From contig OX419761.1 in assembly GCA_948567375.1 (NCBI GenBank), positions 38,416,243-38,480,242 of the forward strand: 64,000 nt of DNA, in the 5' to 3' direction. Source of the DNA: Lunularia cruciata (taxonomy: Eukaryota > Streptophyta > Marchantiopsida > Lunulariales > Lunulariaceae). Both the position numbers and the translations under genes were made by a program. Below the pieces are notes generated by a model. The model was not told where the DNA came from. It worked only from the letters and a program-made list of their open reading frames with translations, and ran no database searches. Below, piece by piece: positions 1 to 9,829 of this stretch (positions are counted from its first letter, which is position 1; each line of letters starts with the position of its first letter).

Positions 1-291
1 TGCATTACCTACAACATAAACAAAAATGGACACACTCAATTAAGCAATTACTGATTGGGAGAAGAGAGATAATATTGTCAAGGCAGCACTTTAGGACTGT
101 TGTTCAAGGGACATATTCAACCATGTCCAAGAATCCAAGACTTCACACAAAATTTGGGAAAGGTTGAAAGACACCTATACCTTTAGGAAGTCCTTAAAGA
201 AATGTGCTTAAAGGAGAAATTCCTTTACATGAAAGTGAGCCACGGCAAGCTTGTTACCCTAGACATCTCCTACTTTTGCAGCCTCCTAGTT
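1..291 (+). mobile_element. Ty1/copia element 1, left part (gag region)
   Basis: This is the 5' part of a copia-type retrotransposon that begins outside the window. The + strand encodes a broken gag-like stretch, with WERLKDTYTF-like and KEKFLYMKVSHGKLV segments. The region stops abruptly at the gypsy insertion at 292. Its reading frame (…SLLV at 283-291) resumes on the far side at 5877 with HLQNTRVDIAKK, so 1-291 and 5872 onward are one element. Stop codons and frameshifts show it is dead. The family assignment rests on the integrase and RT further right. Confidence 0.75.
287..291. repeat. Target-site duplication of gypsy 1, left copy (TAGTT)
   Basis: TAGTT directly abuts the left LTR. The same five bases follow the right LTR at 5872-5876. 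A 5-bp duplication is the normal footprint of Ty3/gypsy integrase. Confidence 0.9.
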
Positions 292-650
292 TGTAAAAGA
301 CCAAGACCAAGGAGAGAAATAGGAGAATGGAAACTCACATTGGGACATTTGAATGAGAGAAAACTCCAAATGCCTAGCATGACTTTGGCTTTGGTATTTA
401 TAGGTAGCATACAAGGCCCTTGAGAAGCTTCTCAAGAAGCTTCCTTTTATAAGCCACCTACTTGGCGTGCAAGCTAAGCTAGTTAGAAGCTCCTAGAAGC
501 TTCCTTTGAAGCTACCTGCTTGGAGTGCAAGTTAACTAGTCGGGAAGCTTCCCAAGAAGCTTCCTAGATGCTTCTAGAATATTCTAGGCTAATTTGGTTT
601 ATTCTCTACTTTGTTAGACTTATTACGTCGCTAAACTCCATATTGATACA
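292..650 (-). repeat. Gypsy 1 3' LTR (left), 359 bp
   Basis: This is a direct repeat of 5447-5871, ending TG…CA on each side. It carries three tandem units built on GAAGCTTC (from 424, 486 and 544), against four in the partner LTR. That missing unit accounts for the 66-bp length difference. It includes the perfect module TTCTAGAATATTC at 572-584 and a TATA box (- strand CTATAAATA) at 395-403. Confidence 0.92.
424..584. promoter_or_regulatory. Heat-shock-element array in gypsy 1 left LTR
   Basis: GAAnnTTC occurs at 424-431, 436-443, 496-503, 544-551, 556-563 and 577-584. The block 486-503 is a four-module HSE with one mismatch, and 572-584 is a perfect three-module HSE (TTC-GAA-TTC at 2-bp spacing). 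A TATA box lies 20 bp away in the direction of element transcription. HSEs are the binding sites of heat-shock factors; binding here is inferred. Confidence 0.7.
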
Positions 651-662
651 TATTCCCCCACC
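651..662 (-). other. Polypurine tract of gypsy 1
   Basis: On the - strand this reads GGTGGGGGAATA, immediately before the 3' LTR. It is the expected primer for plus-strand DNA synthesis. The identical 12-mer is at 14886-14897 in gypsy 2. Confidence 0.8.
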
Positions 663-669
663 GCTAGTT

Positions 670-930
670 GGTGATGTCCTTGTCGCCATTCAAGCTTCAA
701 AGTCCTAGATGGTCATCTGTGCATTCTAGAGGTGAGAAAGAGGTTCCCATGTGGCATCATGAAGGGGATATCCTTTCCAAAGAACCTTTTACTCCGAATG
801 TTGATGGCGTCCTTGTTGGATGTGGCAACGTGCAAGGGTATGATCAACTTCGTACTCCTCATGATCATTGATAGGGATAGGGGGAGGAGGAGGTTGGACT
901 CGAGAGGAGAAAGAAGAGGGTTAGGAACAA
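670..930 (-). pseudogene. C-terminal tail of gypsy 1 integrase, possible chromodomain remnant
   Basis: This stretch lies between the integrase core and the polypurine tract. The - strand has coding-like residues (including MRSTKLIIPLHV and ending near WRQGHHQL before a stop) in the position where chromoviruses carry a chromodomain followed by a short tail. The similarity is too weak to be sure. Several stops interrupt it. Confidence 0.35.
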
Positions 931-936
931 AGGGTT

Positions 937-2188
937 TCAACTTGGAAACATGAGAGATAGGATGGATTTGCATATGACAAGGCAAGGCAAGGCAAGTAGA
1001 TAAGCAATAAGAGAGACAATTTGGGTGACATCAAAAGGTCCAATCCAATTAGGGGCAATCTTACAAACTTGGGTATCAAGTGGGAAGGGGTAGATTACTA
1101 GAGGATAGCATAACTTTATCACCAACTTCAAAGGTGAGATCACAATGATGGTGGTCCACATATTGTTTTTGACAATTCTGAGCAACAAGGAGGTAAGATT
1201 TGGCCAATTGGAGAGATTTGGATATGTCAAGAAGGTTGAAGTATGAGGGACTTGAGATGGAAGAGTAGCAAGAAGAGAACCTGAACAAGCAGATATTGGC
1301 CAAAATTGAGAAAGAAAGGAGAGAATCTGGTGCTTGCCTATTTAGAATTGTTGTATGCAAACTCCGCAACTACAAGACATTCACCCCAATTAGTATGATG
1401 AATGTTGACGCACAAAGCATATCTTCCAAGGTGCAATGCGCATGTTCAATTTATCCATCAATTTGAGGATGATAGGCTATGGACAAAGCAAGCTTGGTGG
1501 CAAGTATCTTGAATAGGGCTTGCCAAAACTTTCTGGTGAATCAACGATCACAGTTGGAGATGAGTACACGTGGCATCCAATGATGTTTGAATACATTATT
1601 GAAGTAGAGTTGCGCCAAGGTTGGAGCATCCATAGTATCAATTGTTGGTGCCAAATGGATTTGCTTACTAAGCTTATCCACAAACACCACAATTGTTGTG
1701 TGACCTTGTTGTGTCCAGGGCAAGGAGGTGATGAGATCTAAGCTCACATGTTCCCAATGAGTAGTTGGAATGGGAAGTGGTTGAAGGAGTCCACTCGGCT
1801 TTTGGTTATTGGCCTTGTTGCGTTGATAACTCTTACACAATTGGACAAACTCCCAAACATCTTGTGTCATGTTGGGCCATCACCATTGGCGTTGGAGGGT
1901 ACCCAAGGTCTTATCCACCCCCATGTGACCAGCTATTGGTACATCATGGGCTTCCTGAAGGCACATAAGTTGGAGATCAACTTTGGTTGGAACATAGATC
2001 CGATCCGCATGGAATAGAAGGCCTTCCTTGAAGGAGAAGGTGTTGTACTCCTTGTCGCATGTTGTTAGACTACCATGTACCATTTGGAAGAAGGGATCTT
2101 GTTGTAGAGCTGACCAAAACTCGTTATGGACCTTGGGGTCAATTGACACCGTTGTAATTGCCACCGTGATGAAAGGAAGAGACTTCAA
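937..2188 (-). pseudogene. Gypsy 1 integrase (broken)
   Basis: The - strand shows the integrase H2C2 region, with HMGVDKTLGTLQ near 1900 and then VQLCKSYQRNK near 1830. In the latter the second Cys of the usual CxxC is Tyr. The catalytic core follows, with SLDLITSLP and VVFVDKLSKQIHLAP around 1650-1760, then NCDR in place of the usual SDRD near 1541. Pieces toward 937 match the rest of the core. At least three stops or frameshifts separate the pieces. The enzyme would insert element cDNA into the chromosome, but this copy is inactive. Confidence 0.85.
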
Positions 2189-2199
2189 TTCAGGTCATT

Positions 2200-2870
2200 G
2201 TGATAGAGCATCAGGGATGACATGGAATTGACCTGGTTTGTACTCAAGTTTGATGTCAAAACATTGGAGTTGCTCTTCCTATTGATGATGTCGACTCTTC
2301 ATATGTTCCAAGTGTAAGGTTTGCAACAATGGCTTGTGTTCAATTTGCATGACCACTTGTTTCCCCAAGAGGTAATGCCTCCATACCTTGGTGGTATATA
2401 CCATTGCAAGTTGTTCTTGATCTCAAGCAAAGTAATTTCTTTTAGTTGTATTTAGTCGGCAAGACACAAAGGCAATGGGATGTAGTCCATCAAGGAATTT
2501 TTGTTGCAACAAAGCTCCAATTGCAAAGTTAAAAGCATCAAAATCAACCACACAAGATAATTGAGGATCATATGGTTGAAGAATATGTCTTGAAGATACC
2601 ATATGCTTTAAATTTTGGAATGTTTCTTCATGCTTGGTGGTCCACTAGAAACTTGAGTTCTTTCCCAAGAGGTTAGTCAATGGTGCAACTACATGAGCAT
2701 AATGGTGGATGAACCGTCGGTAAAAGCTGGCCAATCCATTGGATGCCCGTACTTCTATAGCTTCCTTTGGGGTAGGCCAATCAGTAATAGCCTTGATATT
2801 CTCTTCTTCCATCTTGATCCACTCTAATGAGATCTTATGACCCAAGAAGGTAACCTTCTTCTGCCAAAAA
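2200..2870 (-). pseudogene. Gypsy 1 RNase H and connection region (broken)
   Basis: The - strand encodes ASFYRRFIHHYAHVVAPLTNLL at 2645-2735, the RT-RNase H connection typical of gypsy elements. It continues through an RNase H-like region (LNTTKRNYFA, LAMVYTTKVWRHYLLGKQV, HKPLL) to about 2290. Catalytic residues are partly altered (DFDAF where a TDAS motif is expected). Stops at several points make it a pseudogene. It is continuous with RT on the right and integrase on the left. Confidence 0.8.
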
Positions 2871-3500
2871 GCACACTTTGACTTCTTGCAATAGAATTTC
2901 CATTGTCGTAGTCGTCTTAGGACTTCTCACACATGATTCATGTGTTCTGCCTATGTCTTGCTATAGATAAAGATATCATCCAAGAACACTACTACGGACC
3001 AATCCAATATTCCCTCCAACACTCGATGCATCTGATCCATGAAGACTGCTAGAGCATTAGTGAGTCCGAAAGGTAGAACTCTTCACTCAAAATGCTTGTA
3101 CCTTGTGCTAAAGGCAGTCTTTTTCACATCCTCTCTCTCAATAGGAATTTGCCAATAGCCGCTATGAAGATCTAGCTTGGAAAAGTAACGTGCTTCACTT
3201 AGTTGATCAAGAAGGCCATCGATCCAAGGCAAGGGATATGCATTCTTCACAATTTCTTTATTGAGCCTACGGTAATCAATACATAAACGAAGTCCTCCAT
3301 CCTTCTTTGGAACAAATAGTACCGGTGCTTCCCAAGGAGAGATATTATGTCATATGAAATCCTTCTCCAACAACTCTGTAAGTGTTATTCACAACTCCTC
3401 CAACTTCTTTGGTGAGAGCCAATAGATTGGTCTACTCATTGGAGTACTCCGTGGCAATAACTTGATCTTGAAGGGCATACCTCAATTGGAGGGTAATCCC
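2870..3500 (-). pseudogene. Gypsy 1 reverse transcriptase (broken)
   Basis: The - strand contains the RT fingers and palm. LPFGLTNA lies near 3060 and the catalytic motif VFLDDI near 2970-2990, the gypsy form of YLDD, with both aspartates kept. [14 protein letters not shown] near 3140-3190 carries the first catalytic Asp. Upstream, [15 protein letters not shown]-like residues lie near 3270-3320. Frameshifts and stops occur, so no full ORF remains. The family copies RNA to cDNA in virus-like particles. Confidence 0.88.
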
Positions 3501-3639
3501 TTTGCTAGATCATCCGGAAACACGTCCGCAAACTCTTGAACTATCCGATAACCATTGCTTGATGAGGCTCTTAGCCCTCCTCAGATTGTTCTTGTGCAAT
3601 CGGCTTGATCCACACCGCAAATACAGACTTATCTTCCTC

Positions 3640-3815
3640 CAAAGCTTGCTCTATGGTTGCTTTACTAACAAACTTCCCTTCTAGGGACTCATCTCTCTTC
3701 CAAGCTTGCTCCATGGTTGCCTTCTTGGCAAATTTTCCATCTTGGGACTCATTTCCCTTCCAAATTTTCTCTATGGCTACCTTCTCGACAAACTTCCCAT
3801 CTTGGGACAGACTAT
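3640..3815. repeat. Short tandem array in the protease-RT linker of gypsy 1
   Basis: About three imperfect copies, each around 60 bp, share CTTGCTC-ATGGTTGC, CAAACTTCCC and TTGGGACTCAT segments. The duplications multiply one small linker segment of the polyprotein. Gypsy 2 has a single such unit near 18270-18310, so the expansion is specific to element 1. Confidence 0.6.
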
Positions 3816-3897
3816 TCTTAGGTGTCTTACTCAGAGGTGCTAGACAACCTAATCAAAAATTCATACCTTGGTGTTGTACTTGAATTTGTCGTCGGGT

Positions 3898-4194
3898 CTA
3901 ATCGAATTGAACCTTATGACATTCAAGCCAAGGTAGACCCACAATGATATTGTAGTGTAGAGGTGCCACTACAAACCTCATACACTCCAAAGACTCCTTC
4001 CTAATCTTGAAGGTAACATGATGTGAGGTGCGGAATGCAAAACCCTTTCTACCATCCGCCATCATCAAACTACTTCCAAACACTAGCTTGCTAAGAATAC
4101 CCAATTCTTTTGCTACTTGCATAAACATGCAATTCTTTGAACTTCCAAAATCAACCAAAATCCTACAGCCCCAATTAGATATCGTACCTTGCAA
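3898..4194 (-). pseudogene. Gypsy 1 aspartic protease
   Basis: A 98-residue open stretch on the - strand with RILVDFGSSKNCM and, 60 residues on, IIVGLPWLE. It matches a retropepsin-like domain. The catalytic triad normally reads D-S/T-G; here it is DFG, a likely inactivating change. The region lies between the gag zinc knuckle and RT, the expected place for cleaving the polyprotein. 3500-3897 is the poorly conserved linker to RT and contains three imperfect copies of a roughly 60-bp unit (CTTCCCATCTTGGGAC-like). Confidence 0.82.
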
Positions 4195-4329
4195 GTGAAG
4201 CTAACTTACATAAGTCAAGCCTTCAATCCCATTGGAACTAATCAAGCTCCCATTAGGCGGCTCAAAATCTCCTATTGGGATTCCTTGTTGCCTTGATCAT
4301 TTTGTTCCACAATCTCCATATGGGCAACT

Positions 4330-5175
4330 TGTCGAGGTTGCTCATTCCTAAGTGGGCATTCAGCAATGCGATGTCCAACTGGCAACAATAAAAACAACCT
4401 CTATTTTGTCATAATCTTTCTCTATCCGCTATACCAAGTGGTCTCTGTTGGATAGCATCAATCTCCATTTGTGTTGGTTCTTCCACCGGTGCATAGTGTG
4501 CTGGTAGGCCTTGTGTAGGTTGAGGGCAAGACCAAGTTGTTACAACCAAGGAATCAAAGCACTCAGCTAATTGCATGGCTTCTTCTACGTTTTGTGGTTC
4601 CCGCATGGTCACCTCCATTTGGTTCATGACTTCAGTCCCCGCACAAATTGATCTAGAACTTCACCTTCTTGTATATTTGGAACTTGCATGATGATGTTTT
4701 TAAATTATGTGATGTAGCTCCTTACTGAGCCAACTTGCTTCAACTCTGCCAATTTATCTTGTGTGGCGCAGGTGGCATTTATAGTTTGAAAGTGATCCAA
4801 TATTGCATCCTTGAACTCTGCCCATGTAAAAATTGGTGCAACAATCTGTCGTTCAGCTCGCTCTACTTGAAATCGCTACCAAAGTTTTGCCACACCATCT
4901 AATTGGCTAGAGGCCAAAAGAATTTATTTCCATTCATCTTAAAGATTGGTGGCTTCAAAGTAATGTTTGCAGTCAAACACAAAATTTTCCACTGTGCCCG
5001 GAAAATTCTTACCTTCAAACACCTTGGGTTTTGGAAATTGAATGTGATTTTCTCCATCTTGAATTGGCGCTCTCTCTATATATTCTCATTGTTATTGATC
5101 TCGTTCATCTAGTACTTGAGTCAAGTGCTCGATTTGTTGCTACATTGCAAGGATGACGTCCGGTATTGCCGCCAT
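4330..5175 (-). pseudogene. Gypsy 1 gag with zinc knuckle (broken)
   Basis: The - strand gag starts at an ATG near 5175 (MAAIPDVILAM) and runs left through conserved segments such as FPKPKVFEGKNF and AEFKDAILDHFQ. A capsid-like C-terminus follows at 4409-4627. Near 4340-4400 a CCHC zinc knuckle (CFYC…HRIAEC) can be read only across a one-base frameshift. Gag would form the particle and bind RNA. Stops in the N-terminal half confirm decay. Confidence 0.78.
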
Positions 5176-5430
5176 AGCTACTACTCTATTCCACTACTCC
5201 CACTTTATCTAATTGATTAACACATAGATGCAGCACGTCCACCGTTCTCCATAAGTTACAATTGGAAGTATCAAGGGTTCCTCAAATACAGTGATCATAT
5301 GTAGAAAATCTTGCCCAAAGTGCAAGGTGATGAATTGTGTGAAATGATGCTTGGGTGATATCTGGACATGAAAATCCCAATAATTTGGCGGAAGTGGATT
5401 TGGTGGTCCATAAATTCCATCCATCACATT
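5176..5430 (-). other. Gypsy 1 5' leader
   Basis: The untranslated leader between the primer-binding site and the gag ATG. The open frames in it resemble no protein. A homologous leader is in gypsy 2 at about 19685-19930. Confidence 0.55.
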
Positions 5431-5446
5431 CCTGCTCTGATACCAA
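5431..5446 (-). other. Primer-binding site (initiator-Met tRNA) of gypsy 1
   Basis: On the - strand, directly after the 5' LTR end TTTACA, the sequence reads TTGGTATCAGAGCAGG. TGGTATCAGAGC is the complement of the plant initiator-Met tRNA 3' end, the usual primer for plant LTR elements. Confidence 0.9.
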
Positions 5447-5871
5447 TGTAAAAGACCAAGACCAAGGAGAGAAATAGGAGAATGGAAACTCACATTGGGA
5501 CACTTGAATAAGAGAAAAATCCAAATGCCTAGCATGACTTTGACTTTAGCATTTATAGGTAGCATACAAGGCCCTTGAGAAGCTTCTCAAGAAAGCTTCC
5601 TTGAGTCACTTTCTTAAAGTGCAAGCTTAGTTAACTAGGAAGCTTCTCAAGAAGCTTCCTTCTAGAAGCCGCCTACTTGGCATGCAAACTAAGTTAGTTA
5701 GAAGCTTCTAGAAGCTTCCTTCTAGAAGCTACCTACTTGGAGCGCAAGTTAACTAATTGGGAAGCTTCCCAAGAAGCTACCTAGATGCTTTTGGAATATT
5801 CTAGGCTAATTTGGCTTATTCTCTACTTAATTAGCCTTACTAATTACATCGCTAGACTCCATATTGTTACA
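5447..5871 (-). repeat. Gypsy 1 5' LTR (right), 425 bp
   Basis: Direct repeat of 292-650. In element sense, U3 starts at 5871, followed by four tandem units of about 60 bp built on GAAGCTTC (5761, 5701, 5639, 5579). The TATA box (CTATAAAT) is at 5551-5558, then R/U5 to 5447. The TG…CA ends are intact. This LTR would have driven transcription leftward. Confidence 0.93.
5579..5801. promoter_or_regulatory. Heat-shock-element array in gypsy 1 5' LTR
   Basis: GAAnnTTC modules lie at 5579-5586, 5639-5646, 5651-5658, 5701-5708, 5711-5718, 5761-5768 and 5794-5801. Positions 5701-5718 form a perfect four-module HSE, GAAGCTTCTAGAAGCTTC. Further TTCtaGAA pairs are at 5660-5667 and 5720-5727. Seven 6-base-specified modules in 425 bp is far above the roughly 0.1 expected by chance. 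The array ends 20 bp upstream of the TATA box in element sense. Heat-factor binding is inferred. Confidence 0.75.
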
Positions 5872-5876
5872 TAGTT
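5872..5876. repeat. Target-site duplication of gypsy 1, right copy (TAGTT)
   Basis: Matches 287-291 exactly and directly abuts the right LTR. Confidence 0.9.
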
Positions 5877-6518
5877 CATTTACAAAATACTAGAGTTGAC
5901 ATAGCCAAAAAGGAATAAGCTATGACTATGAGAAGCTGCATTAAAACTCTATGAAAAGCTAGAACCATTACTTTTCAAGAGATCATTACATCACTCCTAT
6001 ATGAGGAAATTGAGATGAAACCTGAAAGCTCCAAAGCAGTGCCCCATTTACCCACCATAACAAATTCAAAGGACATTCAAAAAATACAAAACTTTGATAA
6101 GAATTTTACTAGTGGACAAGAACAAGATAAGAAATGGAAAACCTCTATCTAAGTGCACTATTTGTGGAAATAGGTTTCATTGGGCACTATTTGCATGAAT
6201 AATCCTAAAAAGAACAACTCAAAGAAATTTTCACATAACTCTAAGGCTTCTATAGCCAACAACACGAACAAAGACAATTTGAAAAAGAACCAGGCTGAGG
6301 AGGAGTTAACCCCAAATCTTTATGCAAACTTTTACAATACACTCACCTTTTCTTTAAAGATAGCACCTTGGCCAGGCCAAAAGAAGGATCAACATTGGTA
6401 TATTGATACCGGTGCCATCCATTATCTCTTATTTAATATCCATCAATTTCTTGAGTTTACACATTTTAGCAATGGTTACACAAACAAGATTTACCTAAGA
6501 CCTCTTTCCCTAAACTAG
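5877..6518 (+). pseudogene. Copia 1 gag tail and protease (broken)
   Basis: After the gag remnant (TSLLYEEIEMKPES near 5990) comes a knuckle-like CTICGNRFHW at about 6152. A basic, Asn/Lys-rich linker follows (6180-6310), then the protease motif WYIDTGAIHYLL at about 6396-6431. The catalytic D-T-G is preserved. The frame closes at 6518, well short of a full protease. Protease would process the copia polyprotein. Confidence 0.7.
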
Positions 6519-7249
6519 GAATTGGAACAATGTAGTTATCCCTACCCATTGTAGCAAAATTGACCCTTATAGGAGTTTACCCTTAGAGTGTACGTCATAT
6601 TACTGCACTAGAATCTCTTCTTTGTAAGTGACTTTGATAAAAAAAAAAAAAAAAGGAGGCAAAATAGTGATACAACATCAAAACTGCATTTTATTTGACA
6701 AGAAAATTCAGCTTTAGCTAAGTGCACTCTGCATGATAAAATTACCTACTCAAAATAGCAAAACTAGAGTCCACTCAAACCATAAAGAAATTTTGGATGA
6801 AGGTCCTCTTTGTATTGTCAATATCCAAGCCAAGGCAAAAATCAAACTTAGAAGGGGAACTCATCTTACGTGACCCTACCACTACCCAAAAACTCCTCAA
6901 CAAGGCCATACAGTGGACTGACCATTGCCACCTCAAAGGCTACTCCATCTTGATAGTGTTTTGACAAGAAGAAAATTCAGAATTGCTGGTATTGGCCAAC
7001 CATAACCCCACTACAGCCCTTGCAGCTTGCTACAATCAAACTTTGAGAATCACCTAGCCGTGCATTGGCATTGGCATCTCCCCAACTTCCCTTTCAATGT
7101 GGTTTCCACATAATAGGCCAACAAATTCTTTGGATTTGTTGAATCTAGTACAAGATACTTATTGCAAGCCTACTTAAAGTAGGTATCTTACTATACCATG
7201 CATAAAATTTCCACTTTTTTGTCTCCAAGTGTATTATTAACCATTTAGG

Positions 7250-7996
7250 GCAAGAATGCCTATCTTTGGCACCATAGTTTGGATCACATCAGCACCCAAA
7301 GAATGAAACAACTAACAAGCACTAGATTTTTCAAGGAGCTTAACCTTCAAAAAGTCATGCATCACACTTGCTGTACTTGCCCATCGGGTAAACACACCCA
7401 AACTAAATTTCCTAAGCAGGTTATGTCTAGAGCAACTAAACCTCTAGAACTTGTACACTTTGATCTTAATGGTCGGATTGCACAAACTAGATTGTCTGGT
7501 TTTGAGTATTTTGTGACCTTTATTGATGATTACTCCCATATGCAGTTGTCCATTTGTTGTGACATAAGAGTGATTGTTTAGAGATGTTTCAGAAATATCA
7601 TGTGTGGGCAGAATGTCAAACCAAGAGGAAGATTAAAGTTCTATGGTTGGTCAAAGGTGGTGAGTACCTTAGTGGCAACTTCAGATCCTATATGAAGCAA
7701 CACGGCATTCAATGGCAGCTTATGACAGTCTCACATTGCAGAAAAATGGCTTTGAACACAAAAGTAGGACTTTGTTCAACATAGTATGTTGTATGTGCTT
7801 TGAAGCAAAGTTGTCCAAGCCTTGTTGGGGTGAAGCTATCATGTGTGCTACTTATTTACAGAATAGATGTCCTACAAAAGCCACCCCACAAGGGAAAACT
7901 CCATTTGAGTTATGGATAAAGCATAAGCTAATATTTCTTACTTCTAAATTTTGGCTCTATATGTTTTGCAAAAATTCTGAAGGAGCTATGAGGTAA
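7250..7996 (+). pseudogene. Copia 1 integrase (broken)
   Basis: DHISTQRMKQL at 7279 and CPSGKHTQTKFP near 7380 form the pre-integrase zinc region. VHFDLNGRI and FVTFIDDYSH (7450-7545) carry the two aspartates of the core. The rest of the core lies in other frames: GGEYLSGNFRSYMKQHGI near 7655-7710, and CWGEAIMCATYLQNRCPTK near 7825-7880. At least three frameshifts occur. The enzyme would integrate cDNA; this copy cannot. Confidence 0.82.
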
Positions 7997-8845
7997 GCTT
8001 GATGGTTGACCATTGAAATGCAGGCTACTTGACTATGATGCCAAAAGCAAAAGTTACAAGGTGCAAAAAAACAGAAATAAACATGTTTTTGCATCTTCTA
8101 ATCTTGTGTTCTAAGAGGAAACCCTTCTGAACACAACCTTTTTTGCCTTCTTGAGGACCAATAGACATAGAGCTCCAATTGAATCTAACACTACCATAGG
8201 TAGATGTCATCTTCCAGCACCAAATGTACTTGTAGCACTAGTATAGCTCCCTATACCTTCAGTACCAACACATCTCCCCACGCCATCTTGTGTTAGTTCA
8301 AGTCCTCTATTGCCTCTTACTTTTATTCCAAATAGACATATAGTTTTTTGTCTATCTAAGCAAGGGCCTGATTTAGTAGTCTCTATAGCAACTCCACCAG
8401 GTCTTTAGGATCTATTGTCGTCACCCATTGGAGTACCTTCTAGAGTTTCTAAGCTCTGATGGGTGTGACAATACCAAAGGCATGGATATGTTTCAAGATC
8501 AGCTGTTCCATAACCCCTCTAACCAATATATTATTGATCTGGCTTCTAGACTCAGCCTTATGTGGCACCTCGATAGACACTCATTGTCTCTTCATCATTC
8601 ATTTGAAGCAATTCCCTCTTCTCCTACTAGAAGACAAGCTATTATGGCATAGAGAGAGATGGTGACAAACTTGGGCAGCCATCTCCACCAACAACATCTA
8701 TCCTCACCACCAGAGTTGGACCTGCCCATTCCTTTGATTGACCTTCAAGCGGAACCCTTCACCAGTCTAGCCTCCACCACCAAAAACATGATAGTCTAAA
8801 GAGGCAAATAAGGGATTACCACCTTGGCATGACCCCCAAGAGGGC

Positions 8846-9740
8846 ATGGTGTACTTGTCTTGGTACCCAAGACACACAAGGAAGAGTGCTTTTGTAATGA
8901 TCTCACTTGGTCTTCCAACGGAGCCAAAAGTTCCACAATGGCAAGCTACCATTGAGGACAAGCTCAACTCCCATGTTGCTAATGGCACTCGGACCTTCAA
9001 CATTGTACATGCTGGCAGATCCACAGTCACATGTAAGTGGGTGTTTAAGTTGAAGCTCAAGCTTGACAAAACCATTGCCAAATTCAAGGCCTGCTTGGTA
9101 GCCAAAAACTTCACTCAGATTGAGTGCGCTGACTAGACCAAAATCTACTCTCCAGTAGTTTTCATCCAATCTGTGAGACTCATCTTGGCCCTAGCTGTGC
9201 AATTGGGACTTTGTGTCCATCAGTTGAATGTGAAAACTGCATTCTTGAATGGTTTTCTTAGTGAGGAGATTTACATGACGGTGTCAAAAGGAGCCTCTGC
9301 ACCAAAGAAAGGTCTATTGTGTTGACTGCTAAAGACACTTTATGGCCTCACACAGTCCTCCGGCAAATAGTTCAAGGTAATCTATGCTTTTTTGCTCTCA
9401 TTGGGCTTCACTAGTTCTGAAGCGGACAGAAATGTATACTACATGGACATTCCAATGAGTTTGCAATGACATTTATGTCAATAACATTTTAATTGCAAGC
9501 AACAGTTTGGGCTTAATGAGTCGCATTAAGGCAAATTCAGCTCTCAGTTTCAGATGACTGATCTCCACAAAGTACATCAGCTACTCAGCCTCCAAGTGAC
9601 ATACAATAGAGTTCAAGGCTGGCTGCAAATTTTGCAGCCACTCTACTTTCAACAAAACTTGTTGAGTATGGTTTCCAGGATTCTAGACCTGTTTCAACTC
9701 CAATGCTTCCAAGCCTACAACTTCAGCTGCAGATGACCCC
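8846..9740 (+). pseudogene. Copia 1 reverse transcriptase (broken)
   Basis: The + strand encodes KWVFKLKLKLDKTIAKFKA, LVAKNFTQIE, then YSPVV and LNVKTAFLNGFLSEEIYM, standard copia RT blocks at 9030-9280. The catalytic YVDD has become YVNN (DIYVNNILIASNS, near 9470-9505), so the active site is lost. Stops lie at 9134 and beyond. Confidence 0.85.
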
Positions 9741-9829
9741 AAGACTCCTGAAGAAGCAGCTGAATGCACTAAGTTTGCTTATGCTAATGCATTGGTTCTC
9801 TTAACTTGCCTTGCATTTGTACGAGATCA

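Larger units (their letters stand above)
292..5871 (-). mobile_element. Ty3/gypsy LTR retrotransposon 1 (complete but degenerate)
   Basis: This 5580-bp element lies on the - strand. Its LTRs run TGTAAC…TTTACA in element sense (right LTR 5447-5871, left LTR 292-650). A primer-binding site complementary to initiator-Met tRNA (TGGTATCAGAGC) adjoins the 5' LTR, and a G-rich polypurine tract adjoins the 3' LTR. The internal order is gag, zinc knuckle, protease, RT, RNase H, integrase, which is the gypsy order. Frameshifts and stops occur in every domain, so it cannot make its own polyprotein. It sits in the gag region of copia element 1 with intact TSDs and is therefore the younger of the two. A second, more diverged copy of the family is at 14383-20404. 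Confidence 0.93.

Noticed and set aside
424-584. GAAGCTTC clusters as mere HindIII-site minisatellite
   Set aside because: Considered seriously, but the separate TTCTAGAATATTC module and the constant 20-bp distance to TATA are not explained by repetition of one unit.
6640-6655. A run as a retroposon poly(A) tail
   Set aside because: It lies inside the copia element with no flanking direct repeat or upstream retroposon body that I can find.
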